Source: Oerskovia paurometabola
Lineage (GTDB): Bacteria > Actinomycetota > Actinomycetes > Actinomycetales > Cellulomonadaceae
Direction: 5' to 3'
DNA: 64,000 nucleotides
Assembly (NCBI RefSeq): GCF_016907365.1
Contig: NZ_JAFBBV010000001.1
Location: 4,262,430-4,326,429, forward strand
Notes under the pieces: model-generated
Databases searched by the model: none
What the model saw: only the letters and a program-made list of their open reading frames with translations
Told to the model about the DNA's origin: nothing
Program-made: the position numbers and the translations under genes
Shown: in pieces, positions 25,565 through 34,892 of the stretch
Layout: every line of letters begins with the position of its first letter
Position numbering within the stretch: position 1 is the first letter of the stretch

Positions 25565-25999
25565 TCAGCCGACCTCGGTCTCGGCGAGCTCGACGATCTC
25601 GTTGACGACGTCGGCGGGGATGCGTTCCTGCGCGATCACCGCTGCCCCGGCGTCGTGCACGGCACCGACGAACTGCCGTGCCCAGGAGTGCTCGACGATC
25701 AGGACGAGGGCGGACGTCCCGGGCTCGAGGTTCGATGCGACGTCGTCGATGTCCTCCTGCCCCGCGAGACCCGAGCTGCCGAGCTGGGTCTCGGTGATGT
25801 CGAGCTCGTCGCCGAGGTCCTCGACCTCGACCACGTCGATCTCGCCCCCGACCCCCTTGCGGATGACGGTGAGGTCGAGGAGCCGGACGACGTCGGACCC
25901 GAGGAGGTCGGCGATCGCGATCTTCACCGCGTCGGGGACCCGTTCGGAGGGGAAGGCGATCGCGACGAACTCGACCGGACCGAACTGTGTCGTGGCCAT
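25565..25999 (-). CDS. DUF6325 family protein
   Basis: A 144-residue soluble, acidic protein with a ferredoxin-like pattern (FGPVEFVAIAFPSERVPDAV, then a SALVLIVEHSWA strand). It matches the actinobacterial DUF6325 family, distantly related to DUF1269. The start shares the AACGGAGCAC leader with its neighbour, pointing to co-regulation rather than one overlapping operon. The function is unknown. Confidence 0.78.
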   Translation of the reverse strand: MATTQFGPVEFVAIAFPSERVPDAVKIAIADLLGSDVVRLLDLTVIRKGVGGEIDVVEVEDLGDELDITETQLGSSGLAGQEDIDDVASNLEPGTSALVLIVEHSWARQFVGAVHDAGAAVIAQERIPADVVNEIVELAETEVG

Positions 26000-26086
26000 G
26001 AGTGGTGCTCCGTTCTTCGGGGTTGCGCGTGCGGGAAGCGTGGGTGCTGGTCTCGGGAGGGCGGACGGGTGACGGTCAGGCCGTCG

Positions 26087-26506
26087 TCACGGCAGCGACG
26101 ACTGCGACGCCCGCTCGGCCTCGTCACCGTGCACGACGAGCGCCCACAGCACGAAGATCCCGAGCACGATCGTGACGACGGACCACCACGGGCTCGCCGG
26201 GAGCGCGACGAACTGGGTCAGCACGTTGAGCACGACGAGCACGATCGCGACGAGCCGTGCCCAGCCGCGCCCCGCGAGGAGCGCGAAGCCGACGATCACG
26301 AGGAGCACCCCGACGACCAGGTGGACCCATCCCCACGTCGACACGTCGAGCACCACGATGCCCTGCTCCCCCAGCCCGACGAGCTTCTCGGGGGAGAACG
26401 CGGCGACCATGCCGCTGATCGCGTTGAACAGCCCGAGCGTGACCAGGACGATGCCCGCGAACCACACCCAGCCGACCCATCCCGTGACCTGTGACGACCG
26501 TGCCAT
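26087..26506 (-). CDS. DUF7144 family four-helix membrane protein
   Basis: A 139-residue protein with four membrane helices (GWVWFAGIVLVTLGLFN, VHLVVGVLLVIVGFALL, LVAIVLVVLNVLTQF and VVTIVLGIFVLWALVV). This matches a small actinobacterial membrane family, DUF7144 as I recall. The ATG at 26506 has GAGGAGG 6 nt upstream, better than the ATG five codons earlier. It heads the leftward cluster of small stress-type proteins. Its role is unknown. Confidence 0.8.
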   Translation of the reverse strand: MARSSQVTGWVGWVWFAGIVLVTLGLFNAISGMVAAFSPEKLVGLGEQGIVVLDVSTWGWVHLVVGVLLVIVGFALLAGRGWARLVAIVLVVLNVLTQFVALPASPWWSVVTIVLGIFVLWALVVHGDEAERASQSSLP

Positions 26507-26645
26507 GGTGCCTCCTCGCACGCGTAGAACGGGTGACGTCGTCCTGGCCGTGACCGGCCCGGCGTCACCCCGGAAGTCTCGCTCCCCCTGATCGTGGCAC
26601 CGGACTCCCGCGTCGGCATCCGCTGCGCGGACGGCCGTCCACCAC

Positions 26646-26651
26646 CACTAT
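26646..26651 (+). promoter_or_regulatory. -10 element, leaderless promoter of antiporter gene
   Basis: CACTAT ends exactly 6 nt before the ATG at 26658. Confidence 0.45.
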
Positions 26652-26657
26652 GGGTCC

Positions 26658-27884
26658 ATGGAACTCGGGTTCACGGGCGGGATCGCGCTGGTCGTCGTGC
26701 TCGGGGTCGTGGGTCAGGTCGCTGCCAAGGCGCTCAAGGTGCCCTCGATCCTGCTGCTGCTCGTGCTGGGGCTGCTGGCCGGTCCGGTGTCGGGGCTGGT
26801 CGACCCCGACGTCCTGCTGGGCGACGAGCTGTTCCCGCTCGTGTCGATGGCGGTCGGTCTCCTGCTGTTCGAGGAGTCGCTCAAGCTCGACATGAAACGG
26901 CTCCAGGGCGGGGCGCGGCGACCGGTCGCGCTGCTCGTGACGCTCGGCGCGGTCCTGACGGGGGTCGGGGCGACGCTGATCTGCTGGTGGGTGCTCGACC
27001 TCCCGTTCTCCCGGGCCGCGGTGATCGGGGCCATCCTCATCGTGTCGGGTCCGACCGTCGTCGGGCCGCTGCTCGCGGTGATCCGGCCCAAGCAGCCGCT
27101 CGAGTCGGTGCTCGCGTTCGAGGGCATCTTCATCGACCCGATCGGCGCGACGGTCGCGCTCGCGATGGCCAACATCGCGCTCCACGCGGCCCCCGAGCAC
27201 CTGGGCGCGACCGCGCTCTCCGGGGTGCTCACGGGGGCCGTCGCCGCGGCGGTCTACGTCGCGGCGGTCCGGTGGGGCAGGGTGCCGGCCGCGACCGAGG
27301 TGTCGCTCGCGTTCGCCACGGCGCTCGCGACGTACGCCGTGGCCGAGGCGTTCCACGAGGAGGCCGGCCTGTTCGCGACCACGACGCTGGGCATCGTGCT
27401 CGCGAACCAGCGCTGGGCGCGCATCGAGCCGCTGCACGAGTTCGGCAGCCACGTCGGCCTGCTGCTCATCGGGACGCTCTTCATCCTGCTCTCGGCACGG
27501 GTCGACCTCGACGCCCTCGTGGCGTACGCCCTGCCGACGCTCGGGATCGTCGCGCTCCTCGTCCTGGTCCTGCGCCCGCTCGTCGCGTCGATCGCGACGA
27601 CGGGCAGCGTCCTGACGAGCCGAGAACGCGTCATGGTCGGCTGGATGGCGCCGCGCGGGATCGTCGCGGCGTCGACCGCGTCGGTCTTCGCCCTGCGCTT
27701 CGAGGACGACGGCCAACCGTTCGAGCAGCTCGTCCCCGTGGTCTTCGGGGTGATCCTCCTGACGGCGGTCGTGTACGGCCTCACGGGGCCGTGGGTCGCG
27801 GCGCGCCTGGGCGTGCGCTCAGCCGGCCCGGAGGACCTCGACGACGACGGTGTCCCGGTCGCGGAGGAACGCGCGCCCGGCTGA
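26658..27884 (+). CDS. CPA1-type cation:proton antiporter
   Basis: A 408-residue integral membrane protein with about 12 helices. It has the Na+/H+ exchanger fold: LLLFEESLKLD in the helix-3 region, SGPTVVGPLL and EGIFIDPIGAT. The acid in the last motif is the expected ion-binding Asp. The residue before it is Ile, not the Asn of the canonical CPA1 ND pair or the Asp of CPA2. It probably exchanges Na+ or K+ for protons at the cytoplasmic membrane. The ATG fits the leaderless pattern. Confidence 0.88.
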   Translation: MELGFTGGIALVVVLGVVGQVAAKALKVPSILLLLVLGLLAGPVSGLVDPDVLLGDELFPLVSMAVGLLLFEESLKLDMKRLQGGARRPVALLVTLGAVLTGVGATLICWWVLDLPFSRAAVIGAILIVSGPTVVGPLLAVIRPKQPLESVLAFEGIFIDPIGATVALAMANIALHAAPEHLGATALSGVLTGAVAAAVYVAAVRWGRVPAATEVSLAFATALATYAVAEAFHEEAGLFATTTLGIVLANQRWARIEPLHEFGSHVGLLLIGTLFILLSARVDLDALVAYALPTLGIVALLVLVLRPLVASIATTGSVLTSRERVMVGWMAPRGIVAASTASVFALRFEDDGQPFEQLVPVVFGVILLTAVVYGLTGPWVAARLGVRSAGPEDLDDDGVPVAEERAPG

Positions 27885-27939
27885 CGCCGGACCTTCCCGC
27901 CCGACGGCGTGGGCGCACCACGCGCACGCACGCGTTCGC

Positions 27940-27945
27940 TACGTT
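27940..27945 (+). promoter_or_regulatory. -10 element, leaderless promoter of AI-2E-type gene
   Basis: TACGTT ends 6 nt before the ATG at 27952. Confidence 0.5.
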
Positions 27946-27951
27946 CGCCCC

Positions 27952-29250
27952 ATGACGAGCGACGCGAGCACCACTCCGGAGCCGGCCCCTGGGGCGTCGG
28001 CCGCCCCGGTCACCGACCCCGACCGGCCCCGAGACTTCCTGGCCCTCTCCCCCGACGACCCGCGCAAGCCACCCCGCTGGCTGCCGCGCGCTCTCTTCAT
28101 GACCGTCGTCGCGGTCTTCGTCGGGATCTTCGCCTGGTACGCGATCGGCACCCTGGAGAGCCTCGGCGTCAACATCCTCATCGCGTTCTTCATCGCCCTC
28201 GCGCTCGAGCCGATCGTGGTGTGGCTGGTCCGGCACGGGTGGCGGCGCGGTGCGGCTGCGGCGACGGCGCTGCTGGGCGGGCTCGTGGTGGTCGTCGGCA
28301 TCTTCGCTCTCTTCGGCAACCTGTTCGTGCAGCAGCTCGTCCAGCTCGTCCAGTCGATCCCTGCCCTCTACACCGACATCCAGGAGTTCCTCTCGACGAG
28401 GTTCGACGTCGACATACCGAGCTCCGACGAGCTCCTCAAGCAGGGCTTCAACGAGTTCGGCGAGGACGTCGCGTCCGGTGCCCTGGTCGTGGGGACGACG
28501 ATCGTGGGCGTGATCTTCGCGTTCCTGACGATCATGCTCGTGACGTACTACCTGCTCGCGGCGGGCCCCAAGTTCCGCGTCGCGATCTGCCGCTGGCTCA
28601 CGCCGAACCGCCAGCAGGAGGTCCTGCGCCTGTGGGAGATCACGCAGGTCAAGGTCTCCGACTTCATCAACTCCCGCATCGTCCTCGCGGCACTGTCGAG
28701 CGTCTTCACGTTCGTCTTCCTGCTGATCCTCGGCACGGACTACGCCCTGCCGCTGTCGGTGTTCGTCGGCGTCGTGTCGCAGTTCGTGCCGACGATCGGT
28801 ACGTACATCGGCGGCGCGCTGCCCGTGATCGTGGCACTGACCTCGCAGGGGCTCCCGCAGGCCCTCGCGGTCCTCATCTTCATCGTCGCCTACCAGCAGC
28901 TCGAGAACCTGTACTTCTCGCCCAAGGTCTCGGCGCGGGCCCTCGAGATGAACCCTGCGGTGTCATTCGTGGTCGTGCTCGCCTTCGGGGCGGTGTTCGG
29001 TGCGCTCGGCGCGTTCCTGTCGCTCCCGATCGCCGCGACCATCCAGGCCGTCGCGAACACGTACATCCAGCGGCACGAGCTGGTGGACTCGCACATGCTG
29101 CACGACCCGGGCCACGAGAAGGACGACGACCCCGACGACGACCCGGGCGAGAAGGACGGCGGGGTCGCGCGACGCCGTCGGGCGAACCGCAAGGCCGGCC
29201 GCGACGCCGCGAAGACCGTCGACGAGCGCCACGCCGACGGCATCGAGTAG
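27952..29250 (+). CDS. AI-2E family transporter
   Basis: A 432-residue membrane protein. A 40-residue Pro/Asp-rich N-terminus precedes about eight helices and the family pattern around VGVVSQFVPTIGTYIGGALP and YQQLENLYFSPKVSARALEM. The tail is highly charged (KDDDPDDDPGEKD, then RRRRANRK). Family members export autoinducer-2 or act as Na+/H+ antiporters; which applies here is unknown. It lies 67 nt after the antiporter gene but has its own leaderless promoter. Confidence 0.88.
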   Translation: MTSDASTTPEPAPGASAAPVTDPDRPRDFLALSPDDPRKPPRWLPRALFMTVVAVFVGIFAWYAIGTLESLGVNILIAFFIALALEPIVVWLVRHGWRRGAAAATALLGGLVVVVGIFALFGNLFVQQLVQLVQSIPALYTDIQEFLSTRFDVDIPSSDELLKQGFNEFGEDVASGALVVGTTIVGVIFAFLTIMLVTYYLLAAGPKFRVAICRWLTPNRQQEVLRLWEITQVKVSDFINSRIVLAALSSVFTFVFLLILGTDYALPLSVFVGVVSQFVPTIGTYIGGALPVIVALTSQGLPQALAVLIFIVAYQQLENLYFSPKVSARALEMNPAVSFVVVLAFGAVFGALGAFLSLPIAATIQAVANTYIQRHELVDSHMLHDPGHEKDDDPDDDPGEKDGGVARRRRANRKAGRDAAKTVDERHADGIE

Positions 29251-29402
29251 CGCCCGCACCGCAGCCGTCCCCGGCGCCCGGCCCCCGGCGACGAGGCACC
29301 GGCCTCGTGCCCGCGCGCACGTCCCGGCCCCGTGCCATCGTGGCCGAGAGGTCAAGCCCCGCGGACGTCCGCCGGGTCCGTGCACGAGGTCGAGGAGAGC
29401 AG

Positions 29403-30794
29403 ATGTCGCACCACGAGCTTCCAGGTCGTCTCGGGTCCGTCCGCCGGGACGGCGAGCTCCCACGACGTGAGGACCTGCCGCTGGTCTTCGACGAGCTGGA
29501 CCGCCAGCTCGCGACCCAGGCGTACCTGTGGGCGTTGCCGATCGTGTCGTACGCGCAGTGGAGGAAGGTCCACTACGAGGTGTTCGGGGCGACGGGCTCC
29601 GACCTGGTCCACTACGTGACCTACCGCGACCGGCTGGGCCTCATCACGGCGAACGCGACCACGCCGTACATCCTCAACTTCTTCGACCTGTCGCAGACGG
29701 GTCCGCTCGTCATCGAGCTCCCCGCCGGCCCCACGGCGGGCGGGGTCTCGGACTTCTGGCAGCGGGAGTTCGGCGTCATGGGAGAGATGGGGCCCACGGG
29801 AGACCAGGGCGGCAAGCACCTGGTCCTCCCGCCCGGGCACGACGTCCCGGCCGGGGCCGAGGACCACATCGTCCTGCGCTCGACGGGCGTCAACGTCATG
29901 TTCGGCTTCCGCACCCTCGACCCGGACCACGCACGGGCACGAGCCCTGGTCGAGGCCGTGCGGATCTACCCGTTCGCGCTGCGCGAGGACCCGCCCGCGA
30001 CCCGGGTCGTCTCGCCGGACGGGCGCCCGTGGTCGGGCGACCAGCCCACGGGGCTGGAGTTCTGGGAGCGCCTGCACGACGTCTACCAGAACGAGGTCGT
30101 CGACGAGCGCGACCGCTTCTACCTCGCGATGCTCAAGCAGCTCGGGATCGAGAAGGAGCGACCGTTCGAGCCCGACGCCCGCCTCCGCGCGATCCTCGAG
30201 GAGGGAGCGGCGGCCGGTGAGCTCATCGCGCAGGCCAACTCGTTCGACAAGCGCTTCGCCGGCTCTCGGTACTGGGAGGACCGCCGGTGGGACCTGACGA
30301 TCGCGCTCTCGACCTCCGACCAGCGAGCGCCGTTCTACGACGAGCTCCTGGAGCGCGCGTCGTGGTTCTACGAGGCCGTGAGCTTCTCCGCGGCCATGAA
30401 GAGCCACACCCCCGGGCTCGGACAGGCGTACCTCAGCGCGTACACGGGCGCCGACGGCGAGTGGCTCGACGGCGCGCGCCACTACACCCTGCACGTGCCC
30501 GCGAAGGTCCCCGCCAAGCTGTTCTGGTCCGCGACGGTCTACGACGCCGCGACCCGCTGCCTGATCGACAACGAGCAGCAGCGCGGCGACCGTGGCTCGC
30601 GGGACGCGGACCTCGTCCCGGACGACGACGGCTCCGTCACCCTGCACTTCGGTCCCACGCCACCGCCGAGCGGCGAGTCGAACTGGGTGCAGACCGTCCC
30701 GGGCAAGCACTGGTTCTCCTACTTCCGGTTCTACGGCCCGCTCGAGTCCTACTTCGACCGCAGCTGGAAGCTGGGCGACATCACCCCCGTGTGA
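29403..30794 (+). CDS. DUF1254/DUF1214 domain protein
   Basis: A 463-residue protein without a signal peptide. The N-terminal DUF1254 part includes QAYLWALPIVSYAQWRK and NATTPYILNFFDLSQTGPLV; the C-terminal DUF1214 part includes the run YTLHVPAKVPAKLFWSATVY and ends near KHWFSYFRFYGP. Members are widespread and of unknown function, often periplasmic, while this one looks cytoplasmic. GAGGAGAGC lies 3 to 11 nt before the ATG. Confidence 0.85.
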   Translation: MSHHELPGRLGSVRRDGELPRREDLPLVFDELDRQLATQAYLWALPIVSYAQWRKVHYEVFGATGSDLVHYVTYRDRLGLITANATTPYILNFFDLSQTGPLVIELPAGPTAGGVSDFWQREFGVMGEMGPTGDQGGKHLVLPPGHDVPAGAEDHIVLRSTGVNVMFGFRTLDPDHARARALVEAVRIYPFALREDPPATRVVSPDGRPWSGDQPTGLEFWERLHDVYQNEVVDERDRFYLAMLKQLGIEKERPFEPDARLRAILEEGAAAGELIAQANSFDKRFAGSRYWEDRRWDLTIALSTSDQRAPFYDELLERASWFYEAVSFSAAMKSHTPGLGQAYLSAYTGADGEWLDGARHYTLHVPAKVPAKLFWSATVYDAATRCLIDNEQQRGDRGSRDADLVPDDDGSVTLHFGPTPPPSGESNWVQTVPGKHWFSYFRFYGPLESYFDRSWKLGDITPV

Positions 30795-30804
30795 CCGGCG
30801 GCGC

Positions 30805-30810
30805 TAGGGT
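30805..30810 (+). promoter_or_regulatory. -10 element, leaderless promoter of GNAT gene
   Basis: TAGGGT ends 6 nt before the ATG at 30817. Confidence 0.5.
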
Positions 30811-30816
30811 GCCCGG

Positions 30817-31347
30817 ATGACCGACGCCCTTGCCGTGACCGTCCGTCCCGCGTCCCGCGACGACCTGCCCGTGGTCGCGGAGATCGCGGCGCACTACGTC
30901 CTGCACACGGTCTCGACGTTCCAGACCGAACCGCTCCCCCTCGCGGGGTGGGAGGAGCGGTGGGAGTCGCTGCGGGAGGCGGGCCGCCCGTTCCTGGTCG
31001 TCACCGTGCCGGGCGCCCCCGGCCTGCCCGACGACGTCGCCGGGTTCGCGTACGTGGGCTCCTGGCGCGAGCGCCCCGCCTACGCGGCGACGGGCGAGGA
31101 CACCATCTACCTCGCCCCCGGCCGCGAGGGACGCGGCCTGGGCCGGACGCTCCCGACCGCCCTCCTGGCCGCTGCCGCGCAGGCGGGGGTGCGCGAGCTC
31201 GTCGCGGTCGTGAGCGACGCCGACTCCCCCGCGTCCGTGGTGCTGCACGAGAAGCTGGGCTTCCGGCAGGTCGGGCGGCTGGAACGGGTCGGTCTCAAGC
31301 ACGGCCGCTGGCTCGACACCGTGCTGCTCCAGCGCTCGCTGGGCTGA
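30817..31347 (+). CDS. GNAT N-acetyltransferase, phosphinothricin-type
   Basis: A 176-residue GNAT enzyme using acetyl-CoA. Motif A is recognisable (TIYLAPGREGRGLGRTLPTA) and the SPASVVLHEKLGFRQVGRL strand-helix ends the core, as in phosphinothricin or methionine-sulfone acetyltransferases; SWRERPAYAAT is also typical. The true substrate is uncertain. It sits 22 nt after the DUF1254 gene, yet has a leaderless promoter in that gap. Confidence 0.87.
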   Translation: MTDALAVTVRPASRDDLPVVAEIAAHYVLHTVSTFQTEPLPLAGWEERWESLREAGRPFLVVTVPGAPGLPDDVAGFAYVGSWRERPAYAATGEDTIYLAPGREGRGLGRTLPTALLAAAAQAGVRELVAVVSDADSPASVVLHEKLGFRQVGRLERVGLKHGRWLDTVLLQRSLG

Positions 31348-31423
31348 CTCCCCGGGCGAGGCTCCCGCCCGGGGCGTGCGACGCCGTCGGGCGGCTCCCC
31401 CGACGCATCCCGCACGCCCGTGG

Positions 31424-31429
31424 CACGAT
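31424..31429 (+). promoter_or_regulatory. -10 element, leaderless promoter of Usp-like gene
   Basis: CACGAT ends 6 nt before the ATG at 31436. Confidence 0.45.
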
Positions 31430-31435
31430 GGACAG

Positions 31436-31867
31436 ATGATCCGACCCCTGCTCGTCGGAGTGCACCCGGGCCAGCACCCGGACATCGTGCAGCGCGCCGC
31501 CGGTTTCGCGCACGCCCTGGGGACGGCCATCGTGTGCGTGTGGGTGGACGTCGGACCGGTGCCCGACGACGGCCGCGCGGAGCAGCGGCTCAAGGCCGAG
31601 CTCGACGGTGCGCTGCACGGCACGGGCGTCGGCTGGACCCTCGTCGTGGCGGGTGACGGCGACGTCGCGCGCCAGCTCGACGAGGCCGCGGTGAGCCACG
31701 ACGCCGCGATCGTCGTGGTCGGCGCGCACCGTGCGGGCGCCGACGGGTGGCGCAACGAAGCCCTGGGCGGCTCGGTCGCGGGCAGGCTGTCGCACCTGCA
31801 GCACCGGCCCGTCGTCGTGCTGCCCGTGCTGCCCGCGCCCTCCGAGGGCGAGCCGGACGAGGACTGA
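31436..31867 (+). CDS. single-domain universal stress protein
   Basis: A 143-residue Usp-type protein (PLLVGVHPGQHPD at the start, IVVVGAHRAGADGWRNEALGG near the end, then VAGRLSHLQHRPVVVLPV). The nucleotide-binding loop is altered: the usual G-S-x-G-x-G becomes G-A-H-R-A-G, with a further SVAGRL. ATP binding is therefore less sure than for the tandem Usp at 12314. No operon is evident. Confidence 0.78.
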   Translation: MIRPLLVGVHPGQHPDIVQRAAGFAHALGTAIVCVWVDVGPVPDDGRAEQRLKAELDGALHGTGVGWTLVVAGDGDVARQLDEAAVSHDAAIVVVGAHRAGADGWRNEALGGSVAGRLSHLQHRPVVVLPVLPAPSEGEPDED

Positions 31868-32008
31868 CCGCCCGCCCGAGAGAACCGCCCGGCCTCCCGG
31901 GACATCCGCCCCTGCCGCCCGGGACACGTCCCGCCCCACGCTCCTCGTGTCAACCACCCACGGCCGCCGCCCGCCCGGGCCCGGCCCCACGACACGCAGG
32001 GGTCCACC

Positions 32009-32701
32009 ATGACCGCACGACCGACAACCTCCGTCACGCCCGGCACCGACCTCGCCCACGGGCATCCCGCCCGCGCCTCCCGCGCCTGGGCGTGGACCGG
32101 CGTCGCGGCCGGCGTCCTGGGCATCGTCTCGATCCAGGCCTCGATGGCGCTCGGCGCGAACTGGGAGCAGACCGCAGGTGACGCCGACGCGGTCGTCGCC
32201 GACCTCGCGGGCAAGACGTCCACGCTCCTCGTCTTCCACACCGCGACCGTCCTGGTCGCGGTCCTCGTCCTGATCTTCGCGGCGGGTCTCAAGCGTCGCC
32301 TCGACGTCCAGGCCCCGGCGGGCAGCCTCCTGCCGACGGTCGCCGGCTCGGGCCTGGTCCTGACGTCGGTCGCGGCGCTCATGGGATCGGGGCTCGACAC
32401 CCAGTTCATGTTCGGGTTCGCCGAGCTCGACAAGATCGTCCCCGAGTCGGGCGCGTTCTACGCCGACTGGACCGCGACGATCCCGTGGCTGTGGGTCGGC
32501 GCCGGACTGACCGCGGTCGCGGTCGCGGTGGCCTCGCTGCGGCACGGCGCCGCGCCGCGGTGGATCGGCGTCGTGAGCCTGCTGCTGGGCGGGATCACGC
32601 TGCTCGTGGGCGTCTCGCCGCTGCAGTACATGGCGGGCTTCGTGGGTCCGCTGTGGCTCACGGTCGCGGCGCTCGGCTTCGCGCTGGGCGACCGTCGCTG
32701 A
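32009..32701 (+). CDS. polytopic membrane protein of unknown function
   Basis: A 230-residue protein with about six membrane helices (first near WAWTGVAAGVLGIVSI, then TVLVAVLVLIFAAGL and GVVSLLLGGITLLVGV). AGGGG lies 7 nt before the ATG. The family is not one I recognise; it resembles DUF4386-like proteins only in general form. It precedes the two-component pair on the same strand by about 180 nt. Confidence 0.7.
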   Translation: MTARPTTSVTPGTDLAHGHPARASRAWAWTGVAAGVLGIVSIQASMALGANWEQTAGDADAVVADLAGKTSTLLVFHTATVLVAVLVLIFAAGLKRRLDVQAPAGSLLPTVAGSGLVLTSVAALMGSGLDTQFMFGFAELDKIVPESGAFYADWTATIPWLWVGAGLTAVAVAVASLRHGAAPRWIGVVSLLLGGITLLVGVSPLQYMAGFVGPLWLTVAALGFALGDRR

Positions 32702-32873
32702 CCCGCCCGACGGCGAAGCCCACACCGTGGACCTGTCACCACCCCCAGGGCCCGCCTCGGGCCGCGCGACCGGTCCCGCTCCTGTCTCCAGGGGCGGGGC
32801 CGGTCGTGACCGTGCCGCACCACGTGGGGGTGGAATCGCTCCCGACCTCTGTCGTCCGGGTGGTCGTGCGCCC

Positions 32874-32879
32874 TACGGT
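32874..32879 (+). promoter_or_regulatory. -10 element, leaderless promoter of histidine kinase gene
   Basis: TACGGT ends 6 nt before the GTG at 32886. This settles the start, as longer in-frame starts lie upstream of the promoter. Confidence 0.55.
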
Positions 32880-32885
32880 GGCGCT

Positions 32886-34892
32886 GTGGGCGCTGTCGCA
32901 GGGGACGAGCCACCGGAGTCCTCCGGCGACCCCGTCGCGCCCGGCGGGCTGCCCCGGACCGCCCTCGCCATCGCCATCGCCTCGTGGTTCCTCGGCGTCT
33001 CGGCGCTCGTCCTGCAGCTCACGTCGGGCGTGGACGTGCTGCTCGGCGACCTGCTGTTCGTCGTCGTCGACGCCATGGTGGCGCTCGTGTACGGCTCGGT
33101 GGGTGCGATCATCCTGTCGCGGCGACGGCACGTCGTCGGGTGGCTCGTCTCGATCGCGGGCATCGGCGGCGGGCTGGCCGCGCTGGGCGGGGGCTGGCGG
33201 AGCTTCGCGAGCACGCACCCCGGCCTGCCACCGCTCGAACCGCTCGCCGCGGCGTACGGGCTCGCGTGGGTGCCGGGGACGGTCGGGCTGTTCGTGCTCG
33301 TGCCGTGGTTCGTCCGCGACCGGCCGTTGTCGCCGGGTGCCTGGCTGGGGGTCGCGGGCGGCGCCGGGTCGATCCTGTTCTTCCTGCTCGCCCCGGTCGA
33401 CGACCCGCGCCCGGCCATCCTCGGCGTCGTCGTCATGGGTCTCGTGACCGCGGCCGCGACGTGGTGGCGCCACCGGCACGGACCGCCCGAGGAACGTCGC
33501 GGCCTGGGCCTCCTGGCCCTCGGCACGGCGGTCATGGCCCTGTCGTTCCTCCCGCTGCTCGGGACGTGGAGCTCGCCCGACGTGATCCTCGCGCTGCCCC
33601 TGACCCATCTCGCGTGCCAGGCGCTGTTCCCCGCGGCGCTGCTCGTCTCGGTCCTGCGCAACCGGCTGTGGGGGCTCGACCTCGCGCTGAGCCGCGCCAC
33701 GATCGGCGCCCTCCTGACGCTCGCCCTGGTCGCGGTCTACGTCGCGCTCGTGGTCACGGTGACCGCGCTCGTCGGCAGCCGGCCGCTCGCCCAGGTCCTC
33801 GCGGCCGTCGGGGTCGTGCTCGCGGTCCAGCCCGCCCGCACGTGGCTCCGGCGACGCGTGCGCGCCCTGGTCTACGGCGAGACGACCGACCCCGGGCGGG
33901 CCGTGCTGCGCATGGGCCGCCAGCTCGGTGTCGCGGCGACGGCCGAGGAGCTGCTGCACGGGCTCGTCGCCTCGACGGGCGAGTCGCTCAAGCTGGAGTC
34001 GGTCACGCTCACGAGCGGCGGACCTGCCCCGACCGTCGAGGCGACCTGGGGTCGCCCGACGAGCACGCACGTCACGCACGTGCCGGTCGAGCACGGCGGC
34101 CGGGTCCTCGGGGACCTCACCGTCACCCCCCGCGCTGGCGAGCGCCTCGACACCCGGACCCGGGACGCGCTCGCCCAGCTCGCGCCCGTCGTGGCCGCGG
34201 GCCTCGCGCTCGCGAGCGGCGCGCGCGACCTCGAACAGGCCAAGGACGCCGTGACCCGGGCGCGCCTGGCCGAACGGCGACTCGTCCGCCGCGAGCTGCA
34301 CGACGGCGTCGGGCCGTGGTTGAGCGGGCTGCGGCTCGGGCTGCAGGGCGCGCGCAACACCCTCGCGACCGACCCGGCCGCAGCGGCCTCCGTGCTCGAG
34401 GCGCTCCAACGCGAGGTCGAGCAGCGGGTCGGGGACGTGCGCACGCTCTCGCGCAGCCTGCTGCCGCCCGCGCTCGACGAGGCCGGGCTCGAGGCCGCGC
34501 TGCACGACCTCGCCGACCACCACGACGCGAACGGCTTCGCGGTCGAGCTGCTGTGCGGGCCGTGGGACGACCTCGACACGCGCGTCGCCGCCGCGGCCTA
34601 CGCGATCGCGAGCGAGGCCGTCATCAACGCGTCCCGGCACAGCGGGGCCGCGGGCTGCCGCATCGAGGTCTCCGCCCACCCGCCGGGCCTGCCCGGGACG
34701 CTCGACGGGTGGACGCACCTGGTCGTGACGTGCGACGACGCGGGCTCCGGCGTCGGGCAGGACGCGCGCACCGGCGTCGGGACGCGGTCCATGCGGGAGC
34801 GCGCCGAGGAGCTGGGTGGGACGCTGGACATCACCTCGCTCGCACCGGGAACGCGCGTGCGGGCCGTCCTCCCCCGGAAGGTCGTGCTGTGA
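32886..34892 (+). CDS. NarL-type sensor histidine kinase, membrane-bound
   Basis: A 668-residue kinase. The N-terminal half has about ten membrane helices. A GAF-like linker precedes the HisKA_3 box RRELHDGVGPWLSG (phosphoacceptor His about 472), and the HATPase has an N box (EAVINASRHSG) and G box (DDAGSGVGQDARTGVGTRSM). It autophosphorylates and passes the phosphate to the response regulator whose GTG overlaps its stop (GTGA). The many-helix sensor without an extracellular domain suggests a membrane-borne or lipid-phase signal. Confidence 0.9.
   Translation: MGAVAGDEPPESSGDPVAPGGLPRTALAIAIASWFLGVSALVLQLTSGVDVLLGDLLFVVVDAMVALVYGSVGAIILSRRRHVVGWLVSIAGIGGGLAALGGGWRSFASTHPGLPPLEPLAAAYGLAWVPGTVGLFVLVPWFVRDRPLSPGAWLGVAGGAGSILFFLLAPVDDPRPAILGVVVMGLVTAAATWWRHRHGPPEERRGLGLLALGTAVMALSFLPLLGTWSSPDVILALPLTHLACQALFPAALLVSVLRNRLWGLDLALSRATIGALLTLALVAVYVALVVTVTALVGSRPLAQVLAAVGVVLAVQPARTWLRRRVRALVYGETTDPGRAVLRMGRQLGVAATAEELLHGLVASTGESLKLESVTLTSGGPAPTVEATWGRPTSTHVTHVPVEHGGRVLGDLTVTPRAGERLDTRTRDALAQLAPVVAAGLALASGARDLEQAKDAVTRARLAERRLVRRELHDGVGPWLSGLRLGLQGARNTLATDPAAAASVLEALQREVEQRVGDVRTLSRSLLPPALDEAGLEAALHDLADHHDANGFAVELLCGPWDDLDTRVAAAAYAIASEAVINASRHSGAAGCRIEVSAHPPGLPGTLDGWTHLVVTCDDAGSGVGQDARTGVGTRSMRERAEELGGTLDITSLAPGTRVRAVLPRKVVL

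Noticed and set aside
32736..34718. A minus-strand open frame of 660 codons opposite the histidine kinase gene
   Set aside because: A GC shadow; the plus strand has the H, N and G boxes.
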